From positions 1 through 64,000 of the forward strand of contig NZ_WBMS02000035.1 of assembly GCF_008923205.2 (NCBI RefSeq): a DNA stretch of 64,000 bases, read 5' to 3'. Each line of letters starts with the position of its first letter. The first letter of the stretch is position 1. The notes beneath the pieces were generated by a model. The model had not been told where the DNA came from. It saw only the letters and a list, made by a program, of their open reading frames with translations, and ran no database searches. Made by a program: the position numbers and the translations under genes. Below are positions 32,407 to 40,338 of this stretch, piece by piece. The DNA is from Actinomadura physcomitrii (GTDB taxonomy: Bacteria; Actinomycetota; Actinomycetes; Streptosporangiales; Streptosporangiaceae).

Positions 32407-33765
32407 CTATATCCGGTCCAGGCGGACGGGCAGGCCGTCCTTGGGGGACGGCAGCGACGTGGTGTCCAGCGGCCATTCGTACCGCGCGGGCACACGCCAC
32501 CGGTACCGCTGCAGCACCTGGTGGAGGATCGTCTTCACCTGCATCCCCGCGAAGTACATGCCGATGCACTTGTGGGCGCCGCCGCCGAACGGCGACCACG
32601 CGTACTTGTGGACCTTGTCCTCGCGGCGCTCCGGTGAGAACCGCCCGGGGTCGAAGGTGTCGGGGTCCTTCCACCACTGGGCCATGTGGTGGTTGCTGAG
32701 CATCGGGACGACGACGGTCGTGCCGGCGGGGATGTGGTAGCCGAGGATCGAGGTGTCCTTGACGACCCGGCGCGGCAGCGCCGGGACGGGCGGGACCATC
32801 CGCAGCGACTCCTTCATCACCATGTCGATGCCGGTCAGCGCGTCGAGGTCGGCGTACTCCAGCGACGGCCGGCCGAGCCGCCCGGCGAGCGCGAACGTCT
32901 CGTCGCGCAGCCGCTCCTGCCATTCGGGGTACTTGGCGAGGTAGTACGCCATCGTGGTGAGCGTGATGGTGGTGGTGTCGTGCGCCGCCATCAGCGCGAA
33001 GATCATGTGGTTGACGACGTCCTCGTCGGTGAAGCGCTGGCCGTCGTCGGTCTCCGCCTCGCACAGCGCCGCGAACAGGTCGTCCCCGCCGTCGCGGCGC
33101 TTGCCGGGGAGGTGGTGGTAGAAGAACGCCTCCAGCTCCCTGCGGGCCCGCAGGCCCTTGTTCCAGCGCAGGCCGGGGACGTTGAACCGGACGTAGGCGG
33201 TGCCGGCGCGGACGGCGTCGATGAACGCGCCGTTGACCCGGTCGGCCTCGGCGCGGTCCAGCTCGACGCCCATGAACACGTCGGTGGCGAGGTCGAGGGT
33301 GAGCTGCTTGACGTGGTCGTAGACCTTGAACCCGGACCGGGCGTCCCACGCCTCGACGCCGCGGACGATGCCGGGCGCCATCGCCTCCATGTACGCCTGG
33401 AGCCGTGGCCGGGTGAACGCCTGCTGCATGATGCGGCGGTGGTGCAGGTGCTCCTCGAAGTCGAGGAGCATGATGCCGCGGTTGAAGAACGGCCCGATGA
33501 AGTAGCTCCAGGCGGGCCCGTTGGCGAACGCCTTGTCCCGGTTGACCAGGACGGTCTCGGCGGCCTCCGGCCCCTGGACGGTGCAGGTCCGCATGCCGAG
33601 CAGCCAGCCCCACGCGATCGGGCCGTACTCCTCGTAGCGGCGCCGGGCCATCCCGATGGGGTCGCGCATCACGCTGAGGGTGCTGCCGACGTACGGGATG
33701 CCGGGGACGCCGGGGACCGCCTTGAGGCCGCTGCCCTCCGGCGGCGGCGCGAGCACGCTCGTCAT
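32407..33765 (-). CDS. Cytochrome P450 (possibly CYP136-like)
   Basis: 452 aa soluble P450. Landmarks are the oxygen-binding I-helix AAHDTTTITL, ESLRMVPPVP (ExxR), FDPGRFSPER and haem-binding FGGGAHKCIG. GGAGGG precedes the ATG. The size and the TetR-SDR-P450 set resemble Rv3057c-Rv3059 of mycobacteria, where the P450 is CYP136, so a lipid or sterol-like substrate is possible. This assignment rests on context and general likeness. Ferredoxin and reductase genes are not adjacent. Two dyads lie in the 107-base gap upstream. Confidence 0.88.
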   Translation of the reverse strand: MTSVLAPPPEGSGLKAVPGVPGIPYVGSTLSVMRDPIGMARRRYEEYGPIAWGWLLGMRTCTVQGPEAAETVLVNRDKAFANGPAWSYFIGPFFNRGIMLLDFEEHLHHRRIMQQAFTRPRLQAYMEAMAPGIVRGVEAWDARSGFKVYDHVKQLTLDLATDVFMGVELDRAEADRVNGAFIDAVRAGTAYVRFNVPGLRWNKGLRARRELEAFFYHHLPGKRRDGGDDLFAALCEAETDDGQRFTDEDVVNHMIFALMAAHDTTTITLTTMAYYLAKYPEWQERLRDETFALAGRLGRPSLEYADLDALTGIDMVMKESLRMVPPVPALPRRVVKDTSILGYHIPAGTTVVVPMLSNHHMAQWWKDPDTFDPGRFSPERREDKVHKYAWSPFGGGAHKCIGMYFAGMQVKTILHQVLQRYRWRVPARYEWPLDTTSLPSPKDGLPVRLDRI

Positions 33766-33812
33766 GAACCCTCCGGACGCGCCGCCCGGACCGGGGTACC
33801 GAGGGCGGCGTG

Positions 33813-33843
33813 CAACAAAAGTGCGGTTTCTGTTGCTTTGTTG
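33813..33843. promoter_or_regulatory. CAACAAA/TTTGTTG dyad upstream of the P450
   Basis: CAACAAA (33813-33819) and TTTGTTG (33837-33843) are exact reverse complements, with an overlapping GCAACA...TGTTGC pair inside. It stands 48 bases before the P450 start, in a stretch of lower G+C, where a regulator such as the nearby TetR could bind. Confidence 0.4.
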
Positions 33844-33858
33844 TAACGCACGGGATGC

Positions 33859-33878
33859 CCGTAAGTCCAGACTTACGG
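33859..33878. promoter_or_regulatory. 20-bp palindrome ccgtaagtc-CA-gacttacgg
   Basis: The two 9-base arms are perfect reverse complements around CA. It overlaps the TAA stop of the upstream fusion gene and lies 94 bases before the P450 start. It could be an operator or a weak terminator; the missing U-run makes an operator more likely. Confidence 0.5.
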
Positions 33879-36845
33879 AAGGTGAGTCACACCGCCGGAC
33901 GCGGGCGCGCGCAGCAGCCGCCGCCGCGCCGCCTCCGTCAGCGGCCGGTACGCGCCCGCCCGGTCCCGGTAGTACGTCCGCCCGTCCGCCGCCGGAAGGC
34001 CCTCGGCGCGCAGCGGCGCCGTCCGCAGCCGCCGCCCCGCCGTGACGGGCACCTCGTCCACCACCCGGACGATCGACGGCCGCAGCCCCGGCTCGACCCG
34101 CAGCAGCGCCTCCGACAGGTCCACCGGCTTCAGCTCCGCCGTCCCGCGCAGGCTGACGGCCGCGGCGGCGAGCTCGGTGCCGCCGACCGGGACGCCGTAG
34201 ACCGCGACGACGTCGATGTAGGGCAGGTCGCCGAGCGCGTCGCGGATCGGCCCCGGCGGGACGATCCCCTCCGCCGTGCGGATCAGCTCCGCGTCCCGCC
34301 CGACCGGCCAGAAGTCGCCGTCGGCGTCGCGCCGGAACAGGTCGCCGGTGATCGTCCACGCGTCCTCGGGACGGAACACCCCGCGCACCGGACGCGCCGC
34401 CGACCCGAGCGCCGGCGGCCGCACCCGCGCCAGCAGCATCCCGATCTCGCCGGGTTCGCACTCGGCCCCGAGGCCGTCCGGGCCCTGCACGAGGCGTCCG
34501 CTCTCCAGGTCGTAGCGGGCCAGCCGCACCTCGGCGCTGCCGGGCAGCGGGCGGCCGAGCGAGCCGGGCTTCTTGCCGCTCAGGTTGACCAGCACCGCCT
34601 CGCCCTCGGTCGAGGCGTAGAACTCCAGCACCCGCGCGGGCGCGAACCGGTCCTCGACCCGCCGCCACAGGTTCCGCGGCATCCCCGACCCGATGAACAG
34701 CCGCACCGCGTGGTAGCGCTCCGCCGGGTTCGGCGGCGCGTTCACCAGGTCGCGCAGCAGCGTCCAGGTGTAGGACGCGACGGTCACCCCGTAGCGGCGC
34801 GCCTCGTCCCAGAACGTCGCCGGGTCGTAGCCGGCGGCGAGCGCGAGCCGCGCGCCGCCCGCGACGGCGCCGCCGAGGCTCATCAGCAGCGCGGACGGAT
34901 GCTGCAGCGGCGTGATGCTGTAGACGGTGTCGGCCGGGGACAGCGCGGCGGACGACGCCGTGCCGAACGCCGACAGCGCCCACCGCCGGTTGGTGATCCG
35001 GTTCGCGCGCAGCTGCCCGCCGTCCCCGCTGAAGATCACGAACGCGAGGTCGCCGGCGCGTCCCGGGTTCGGCCGGTACCAGCGCGGCAGCTCCACGGTG
35101 TCCGGGTCGATCAGCTCCATGTCGGGCAGCGGCCCGCGTCCGCCCGGCCCCTCGCCGCGTCCGGCGCCGCCGAGCACGTGGCCCTCGACCCCGTCCAGGC
35201 GGGCGGCCCGCGCCGCGTGCTCGGGGTCGGCGATCACCCGGGTGATCCCGCTCAGCCCGGCCTCCGCCGCCGGGTCGCCGTCCGGGCGCAGCAGCACCGC
35301 GACGGCGCCGAGCCGGCTCAGCGCCGCGACCAGCGCCAGCGCCGACGGCCGCGTCCCCATCAGGACGCCCACCGCGTCGCCGTGCCGGACGCCGATGTGG
35401 ATCAGCCCTCGCACGACCGCGTCGATGCGCCGCTTCGCCGCGTCATGGGTGTGCGCCCGGCCCTGGTAGAGGAAGAACACCTCGTCCGGCATGCGCCCGG
35501 CCTGCTCGTCCAGGAGGAGCCCCATCGACATGCGCGTGTCGGAGTGGATCCGCTCCAGCCGGGCGAGGCGCGGCAGGTTCTGCGCCGCCTCCCCGGTCAG
35601 CTGCCGCGTCCCCTGGACGGCCCGCGCCGCCGTCCGCAGCGCCGAGCGCGCCGCGCTGCTCCCGATGCCCATCGCCAACTGGAGCCCGTAGCCCGCGGGC
35701 CCGCCGGGAAGGGACGCGGGCGGGACCTCCTCGTCCCCGGTCACCGGTGCGACGATCTCGGGCAGGTCCCCGTCGCCCTCGCGCCACCGCGCCCACGCCG
35801 CGACCGCCGGCCACGTCCGGGAGATCGCGAGGCTCCCCACCACGAGCCCGAAATGCCCGGCCCGCAGGCACGCCTCGTAGACCTCGGCGCGCGGCGCGGC
35901 CCGGCGGATCCCGCGCACCATCGGCGGCGCCGCGATCTCGTCGACCTCGCCGACGAACGTCAGCACCGGGCAGGTGATGTCGGCCAGCGTGACGAGCCGG
36001 TCGCCGATCACGAACCCGCCGGTCAGCATCCGGTTGTGCTGGACGAACTGCCGGATGAACTCCGCCAGCGCCGGGCCGGGCCACGACACCCAGCCCTCCC
36101 GCTCCAGGAACCGGCGCTGCCGCTCGCGCGGCGCGAGGCGCTCCCGGTCGTGCAGCTGCATGATGAACTCGGCCCGCGACCGCACCGACTTCACCGGGCT
36201 GAGCAGCTGGAACCCCAGCCGCGTCACCCAGCCCGGCACCGCGAACCCGCCGAGCATCCAGTCCGGGATCCGCTCGGCGCCCTCCGTCGCGAGCCGGCTC
36301 GGCAGCCCGAACGGCAGCCCGACGCTGGTGTCGGACGGGCTGCCGAACGTCACGATCGACGCCACGCCCTCGCTGCGCCGGTACGCCGCCGCCTGGTAGA
36401 CGAACATGCCGCCCTGCGAGTACCCGGCGAGGTGGACGTCCCGCCCGGTGATCGCGCGGACCCGGTCGATCGCGTCGCCGACCGCCACGACGTGGTCGGT
36501 GACGGTCCGCTCCAGCCCGCCGGGCTCGCGCTCGGGCGCGCCGAAGTCGACCACCCACGGGTCGACGCCGAGGTCGTGCAGCACCCCGACGGCGCTGACC
36601 CGCGAGGAGATGTCGTACACCTCAGCGGTGATCATCAGCGGCGGGACGAGCAGCACCGCCGGCCCGTCCGCCGCCCGGGGGAAGTAGTGCCGCAGCCGGT
36701 ACACCCGCTGCTCGGTCACCACCTCGAACGGGGAGGCGTCCTCCTCGGTGTCGAGGCCGCCGAACCGGGCGACCTCAAGGGCGTTCTGGGCGGTGGAGCC
36801 CAGGCGGGAGCCAAGGCGAAAAAGCGTCGCGGCAACAGACGGCAT
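33873..36845 (-). CDS. Alpha/beta hydrolase-acyl-CoA synthetase fusion (Rv1683-like)
   Basis: 990 aa. The N-terminal 380 residues are a PhaC-like alpha/beta hydrolase with a serine nucleophile (AGYSQGG, Ser143) where polyester synthases have cysteine, an acid in FVGEVDEIAAP and His in RAGHFGLVVG. The C-terminal 530 residues are an adenylate-forming domain with YASTEG and TGDLFRRDADGDFWPVGRD. Its phosphate loop reads FSGDGGQL instead of the usual SGTTGxPKG, and the final catalytic Lys position reads TAGRRLR. The size and order match the M. tuberculosis Rv1683 type, described as a joint lipase and fatty-acyl ligase linked to lipid storage. The ligase half may be weak or altered. It is followed by the P450 and preceded by an acyl-AMP ligase-like gene on the same strand. 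Confidence 0.85.
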   Translation of the reverse strand: MPSVAATLFRLGSRLGSTAQNALEVARFGGLDTEEDASPFEVVTEQRVYRLRHYFPRAADGPAVLLVPPLMITAEVYDISSRVSAVGVLHDLGVDPWVVDFGAPEREPGGLERTVTDHVVAVGDAIDRVRAITGRDVHLAGYSQGGMFVYQAAAYRRSEGVASIVTFGSPSDTSVGLPFGLPSRLATEGAERIPDWMLGGFAVPGWVTRLGFQLLSPVKSVRSRAEFIMQLHDRERLAPRERQRRFLEREGWVSWPGPALAEFIRQFVQHNRMLTGGFVIGDRLVTLADITCPVLTFVGEVDEIAAPPMVRGIRRAAPRAEVYEACLRAGHFGLVVGSLAISRTWPAVAAWARWREGDGDLPEIVAPVTGDEEVPPASLPGGPAGYGLQLAMGIGSSAARSALRTAARAVQGTRQLTGEAAQNLPRLARLERIHSDTRMSMGLLLDEQAGRMPDEVFFLYQGRAHTHDAAKRRIDAVVRGLIHIGVRHGDAVGVLMGTRPSALALVAALSRLGAVAVLLRPDGDPAAEAGLSGITRVIADPEHAARAARLDGVEGHVLGGAGRGEGPGGRGPLPDMELIDPDTVELPRWYRPNPGRAGDLAFVIFSGDGGQLRANRITNRRWALSAFGTASSAALSPADTVYSITPLQHPSALLMSLGGAVAGGARLALAAGYDPATFWDEARRYGVTVASYTWTLLRDLVNAPPNPAERYHAVRLFIGSGMPRNLWRRVEDRFAPARVLEFYASTEGEAVLVNLSGKKPGSLGRPLPGSAEVRLARYDLESGRLVQGPDGLGAECEPGEIGMLLARVRPPALGSAARPVRGVFRPEDAWTITGDLFRRDADGDFWPVGRDAELIRTAEGIVPPGPIRDALGDLPYIDVVAVYGVPVGGTELAAAAVSLRGTAELKPVDLSEALLRVEPGLRPSIVRVVDEVPVTAGRRLRTAPLRAEGLPAADGRTYYRDRAGAYRPLTEAARRRLLRAPASGGVTHLP

Positions 36846-36951
36846 CGTCGACCTCTCGGAGCGTCACCCCATGCTGTCCGTTATCACCGGCTTTAGCAAT
36901 TGGACGCCCCGTTCGGAGGCCGACTTCACGGGCCGGGCCTCGGGCTCAGGC

Positions 36952-38601
36952 TCACGCCACGACGCGCGCGCCGTCCATCTTCCCGTCCTTGAGCCGCTCC
37001 CACATGTACCGGCGGCGCGGCTTGCCGCTGGACGTGCGCTGGATCAGCCCGGTGCCGACGACGATCGTCACCTCGACGTCCTCGCCGACCCGGCGGCGCA
37101 GCATCTCGCGCACCTCGGGCACCCACGCGTCGTCCAGGGTCTCGGCGAACAGCGCGAGGCCCTTCTGCCCGGCCCCGGGCACCCCGACGACCACGATGCG
37201 GCCCTTGCCGAGCCCGCTCACCTCGGCGATCTTGGATTCGAGGTCCTCGACGTAGACGGACCGGCCGCGCACCTTGATGCTGTCGCCCATCCGCCCCAGC
37301 ACGAACAGCTGGCCCGCGTGGAAGAAGCCCGCGTCGCCCGTGTACACCTCGCCGTCGACGAACCGCGTCGACTTGGCCTCGGCGCCCGCGAAGTAGCCCG
37401 GGCACGCCGACGCACCGCCCACGACGATCTCGCCGAGCACGCCCTCGGGCATCGCGCGGCCCTCGTCGTCGACGATCCGGACCGGCACGTCCTCCTCGGG
37501 CGTGCCGCAGCCGACGATCCAGCCGGCCTTCGCGCCGAGCGACCGCGGCCCGAGCGAGTGCTCCTCCAGGATCCGCACCGGCGTCCCGAACGACAGCGAC
37601 TCCGGGTCGGGCCGGACGGCCAGCGGGTCGCGCAGTTCCTTGTCCATCGTGACGAGCAGGGTCGTCTCCGCCATCCCGTAGGCCGGGCGGAACGCCGTCC
37701 GCGAGAACCCGAACGGCTCCAGCAGCTCGGCGAACACCTCCAGCGAGTGCGGGTCGATCGGCTCCGCGCCGATCAGCGCCATCTTCCAGCCGGACAGGTC
37801 GAGGCCCTCCAGCTGCTCCGGCTTCACCCGGCGCGCGCAGTAGGCGTACGCGAACGGCGGCGCCGCCGTGTGCTGCGCCTCGGCGAAGCAGCGGATCCAG
37901 CGTGCCGGGTCGCGGATGAAGTGGTCGGGGCGCATCAGCCGCAGCGCCCCCTGCCGCGCGATCGGGGTGAGGAAGCAGCCGATCAGCCCCATGTCGTGGT
38001 AGAGCGGCAGCCATGACGCGACGACGTCGTCGTCCTCGAAGCCGGCCGTGCGGGCGATCAGCTCGCTGTTGGCCTCCAGGTTGTCCCAGGTGACCATGAC
38101 GCCGCGCGGCGCGCCGCTGGACCCGGAGGTGAACTGCAGCAGCGCCAGCTCCCCGGCGGGCTGCACCTCGGCCTCGGCCGCCGCCTGCCGCGGGAGCCAC
38201 GGCTCGCCCGGCAGGCCCGCCTGCGCCATCGCCCGTCCGGCGTAGTCCGCGAGGTCGGCGGACGCGGCGACCAGCACCGGCTCGGCCTGCCGCAGGATCG
38301 CGGCCACGTGCGCGACGTAGTCGTCGCCGTCCTGGAACAGCGGCGGGGTGATCAGGCAGACGGTGGCGCCCGCGGCCCACACGCCGAAGTAGGTCTCGAT
38401 GCAGGTGAAGTCCGTGGGCAGGATCAGGCAGACCACGTCGCCCGGGCGGACGCCCTCCTCGATCAGCGCCCCTGCCGTCCGGCGCGCGGCGGAGGCCAGC
38501 TCACCGTAGCCGCGGAAGTCCCAGCCGCCGTCGTCGGCCGCCAGGTGCACGCCGCGTCCGGTGTTCGGCTTGTCCAGCCAGTCCCGCAGCGCAGATGCCA
38601 T
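36952..38601 (-). CDS. Fatty acyl-AMP ligase/acyl-CoA synthetase (FadD-like)
   Basis: 549 aa adenylate-forming enzyme. FTSGSSGAPRGVMVTWDNL (phosphate loop), SWLPLYHDMGLIG (typical of fatty acyl-AMP ligases), AYGMAETTLLV, TGDAGFFHAGQLFVLGRMGD and SSGKPRRRYMW (C-terminal Lys) are all intact. Such enzymes activate fatty acids as AMP esters, either for transfer to carrier proteins or for CoA ligation; no polyketide synthase is nearby to decide. GGGGAG precedes the ATG. It sits 106 bases upstream of the lipase-ligase fusion, and the two could process a lipid together. Confidence 0.85.
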   Translation of the reverse strand: MASALRDWLDKPNTGRGVHLAADDGGWDFRGYGELASAARRTAGALIEEGVRPGDVVCLILPTDFTCIETYFGVWAAGATVCLITPPLFQDGDDYVAHVAAILRQAEPVLVAASADLADYAGRAMAQAGLPGEPWLPRQAAAEAEVQPAGELALLQFTSGSSGAPRGVMVTWDNLEANSELIARTAGFEDDDVVASWLPLYHDMGLIGCFLTPIARQGALRLMRPDHFIRDPARWIRCFAEAQHTAAPPFAYAYCARRVKPEQLEGLDLSGWKMALIGAEPIDPHSLEVFAELLEPFGFSRTAFRPAYGMAETTLLVTMDKELRDPLAVRPDPESLSFGTPVRILEEHSLGPRSLGAKAGWIVGCGTPEEDVPVRIVDDEGRAMPEGVLGEIVVGGASACPGYFAGAEAKSTRFVDGEVYTGDAGFFHAGQLFVLGRMGDSIKVRGRSVYVEDLESKIAEVSGLGKGRIVVVGVPGAGQKGLALFAETLDDAWVPEVREMLRRRVGEDVEVTIVVGTGLIQRTSSGKPRRRYMWERLKDGKMDGARVVA

Positions 38602-38731
38602 CGTCTCCCCTTTTACATGCTTGCTCGGCCACCCACGTGACTCGCGGGTAACTTCACCAGCACCCCGCGTCCGGCGTCAACCGGCCCGACCGGCAAACAG
38701 ACCGCCCGGTCATTTGGAGAGATCCAACAAA

Positions 38732-39106
38732 CTAGACACGCTCGGGTTTGTCAGCCCGGACGGCCGCCGCGGCCCGCGCGAGCCCCCGCCACCCGAGCAG
38801 CACCAGCCCCAGGAAAACGAGCGCGACCAGCACGAACGTGAACGCGATCCCCTGCCCCGCAACGACCCGCAGGACCATCCCCACCACGACCGCCGACAGC
38901 CAGACACCGACCCCCACCGGCACCGCGTCGGCCCGCCGCCGCCACGCCCGCAGCACCGCCCATCCCGCCGCGACCCCCACCAGGAACGGCCACGCGGTGC
39001 CGAGGAACCCCGTCACGCTCCCCGCCTCGTCATGCGAGCTCCGCCCGATCCCCACGAACACCAGCACGCAGCAGACATCGAGCGCACCCGCCACCACATT
39101 TCGCAT
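38732..39106 (-). CDS. DUF3054 family membrane protein
   Basis: 124 aa with four hydrophobic segments. ALDVCCVLVFVGIGRSSHDE and TAWPFLVGVAAGWAVLRAW are characteristic of DUF3054, small actinobacterial inner-membrane proteins of unknown function. It is a single gene 130 bases downstream of the acyl-AMP ligase start and divergent from the truncated hydrolase. Confidence 0.82.
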   Translation of the reverse strand: MRNVVAGALDVCCVLVFVGIGRSSHDEAGSVTGFLGTAWPFLVGVAAGWAVLRAWRRRADAVPVGVGVWLSAVVVGMVLRVVAGQGIAFTFVLVALVFLGLVLLGWRGLARAAAAVRADKPERV

Positions 39107-39196
39107 ACGCCCAGGCTATGTCCGCCTTCGAGCAGCCCCGCGACGGCCCCGGCAGATCGTCCTACGATGATCTCGTCGCCGACGAGAGGACCGCCC

Positions 39197-39454
39197 ATGA
39201 CCTACGTCCTGGTGCACGGAGCCTGGCACAGCCCCTGGTACTGGCGGGACGTGGCGCCCCGCCTGGACGGGCCGGCCGTCACGGTCGACCTGCCGAGCTG
39301 CGGCCCCGCCCACGGCGACCTGCACGACGACGCCCGCGCGATCCGCGACGTCCTGGACGCCCACACCGGCGTCACCCTCGTCGCCCACTCCTACGGCGGG
39401 TGTGGGGGCGGAGCCCCCACACCCGGGGGGCTCGGGGGGGTCGCCCCCCGATAA
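39197..39454 (+). pseudogene. Alpha/beta hydrolase fragment cut off at the nucleophile elbow
   Basis: The gene begins normally: GAGAGGA before the ATG, then MTYVLVHGAWHSPWYWRDVA and about 67 residues of an alpha/beta hydrolase up to LVAHSYGG, which contains the catalytic Ser. At 39402 the sequence changes to the G/C-rich block that accompanies the initiator tRNA. The frame then runs 18 meaningless codons to a TAA. Members of this family are usually about 230 residues, so roughly 160, including the Asp and His of the triad, are missing. The lost 3' end is not found elsewhere in the window. Confidence 0.82.
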
Positions 39455-39462
39455 ACGGCGAA

Positions 39463-39503
39463 GGGTCCGTGGGGAAGCGCCGAAGGCGCGACCACACGGA
39501 CCC
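39463..39503 (-). terminator. Hairpin downstream of initiator tRNA, copy 1
   Basis: GGGTCCGTG and CACGGACCC arms pair around an inner GCGCC/GGCGC stem, starting nine bases after the tRNA 3' end. There is no U-run, as is common in high-G+C actinomycetes. Confidence 0.6.
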
Positions 39504-39512
39504 TAGGACCCG

Positions 39513-39586
39513 TAGCGGGGGCAGGATTTGAACCTGCGACCTCTGGGTTATGAGCCCAGCGAGCTACCGAGCTGCTCCACCCCGCG
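39513..39586 (-). tRNA. Initiator tRNA-fMet (CAT), copy 1
   Basis: 74 nt without encoded CCA. The anticodon loop is CTCATAA (anticodon CAT). The anticodon stem has three consecutive G-C pairs (CTGGG/CCCAG), and position 1 C faces U at 72 instead of pairing. Both are initiator features. The T arm is GCAGGTTCAAATCCTGC. It differs from copy 2 by one D-loop base (C here, T there). Confidence 0.95.
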
Positions 39587-39595
39587 GTGATGTCT

Positions 39596-40276
39596 TCACT
39601 CTATGGGGCTGGGGTTGCTTGCGCAAACCGATTGGGGACGGGGTGTTGCGGGGGCGTGTACGGGGGCTTGCAGAGCGGCGGTGAGCATGGCGGTGAGGTC
39701 GGCGACGAAGGCGTCGTGGTCGAGGAGGGTGGGGTCGGGGTGGCCGGGTTCGATGCGGCCGGTGCGGTCGGCGAGGGCGGCGGTGAGGAAGGCGATGGCG
39801 ACGGCGATGCGTTCGAGGGCGCGGGGTTCGGGGAGGCGGGCGCGGCAGGCGGTCTGGAGGAGGTCGAGCTGGCGGGTGAGGGCGGTGCCGGCGATGACGG
39901 GCGGGACGCGGTGGCCGCGGATGCCGGCGCGGCCGGCGAGCTGGGCGGTGATGCGGAGGAAGTCGCGGCCTTCGGGTGTGCGGAGTTCGGCGGCGGTGGG
40001 TTCGACGATGGCGTGGACGATGCCGTGCAGGTCGGCGGGGTCGAGGGCGGGGAGGGTGGCGGCGCGGGCGGGTTCCATGCGCTGGACGCCGGCGCGGAGG
40101 ATGGCGTCGAGGAGGCCGGCGCGGGAGCCGAAGTGGTAGGTGATGGCGGAGTCGTTGCCCTGGCCGGCGAGGGCGACGATGTCGCGGGTGCGGGCGGCGT
40201 CGATGCCTTCGGCGGCGAAGAGGCGGGCGCCGGCGCGGATGAGGCGGTCTCGGGTGGCGCTTGCGTCTCTCGGCAC
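39596..40276 (-). CDS. TetR family transcriptional regulator
   Basis: 226 aa. HTH region ARLFAAEGIDAARTRDIVALAG followed by ITYHFGSRAGLLDAILRAG; the C-terminal part resembles TetR_C domains of the CerR type, ending in a Pro-rich tail. It diverges from a P450 gene, and the 62-base gap between them contains the ATAACG-gtgct-CGTTAT dyad, the probable operator for both. The 3' end overlaps the promoter of the initiator tRNA. The ligand is unknown; it may be the substrate of the P450. Confidence 0.86.
   Translation of the reverse strand: MPRDASATRDRLIRAGARLFAAEGIDAARTRDIVALAGQGNDSAITYHFGSRAGLLDAILRAGVQRMEPARAATLPALDPADLHGIVHAIVEPTAAELRTPEGRDFLRITAQLAGRAGIRGHRVPPVIAGTALTRQLDLLQTACRARLPEPRALERIAVAIAFLTAALADRTGRIEPGHPDPTLLDHDAFVADLTAMLTAALQAPVHAPATPRPQSVCASNPSPIE
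39598..39626 (-). promoter_or_regulatory. Promoter of initiator tRNA, copy 1
   Basis: On the minus strand TTGCGC (39621-39626), a 17-base spacer and TAGAGT (39598-39603) lie 11 bases before the tRNA. The sequence differs from the copy 2 promoter, so it was not part of the duplicated cassette. Confidence 0.6.
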
Positions 40277-40301
40277 GCGGTGATACTAACAGGAGACGTT
40301 A

Positions 40302-40318
40302 ATAACGGTGCTCGTTAT
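40302..40318. promoter_or_regulatory. TetR operator candidate in the TetR-P450 gap
   Basis: ATAACG (40302-40307) and CGTTAT (40313-40318) form a perfect dyad with a 5-base centre, in the AT-richer middle of the divergent promoter region, about 20 bases before the P450 start. Confidence 0.6.
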
Positions 40319-40338
40319 AACACCGGGAGGGCCGCGCC

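Larger units (their letters stand above)
39402..39592. repeat. Initiator-tRNA cassette, copy 1
   Basis: About 190 bases nearly identical to 48720-48909. It contains a GTGGGGGCGGAGCCCCCAC hairpin, the G6-CTC-G7-TCG-C6 palindrome, a terminator-like stem and the whole tRNA gene. Identity stops eight bases beyond the tRNA 5' side and at the truncated hydrolase on the other side. Confidence 0.85.

Noticed and set aside
33873..36845. OleBC-type olefin synthesis fusion
   Set aside because: The N-terminal half looks PhaC-like with a GYSQGG elbow rather than a haloalkane dehalogenase-like OleB, and no OleA or OleD genes are adjacent.
33810..36896. A plus-strand open frame of about 1000 codons opposite the lipase-ligase fusion
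   Set aside because: It is antisense to a gene with clear domains. Its Arg, Pro, Gly and Ala-rich translation is what high third-position G+C produces on the opposite strand.
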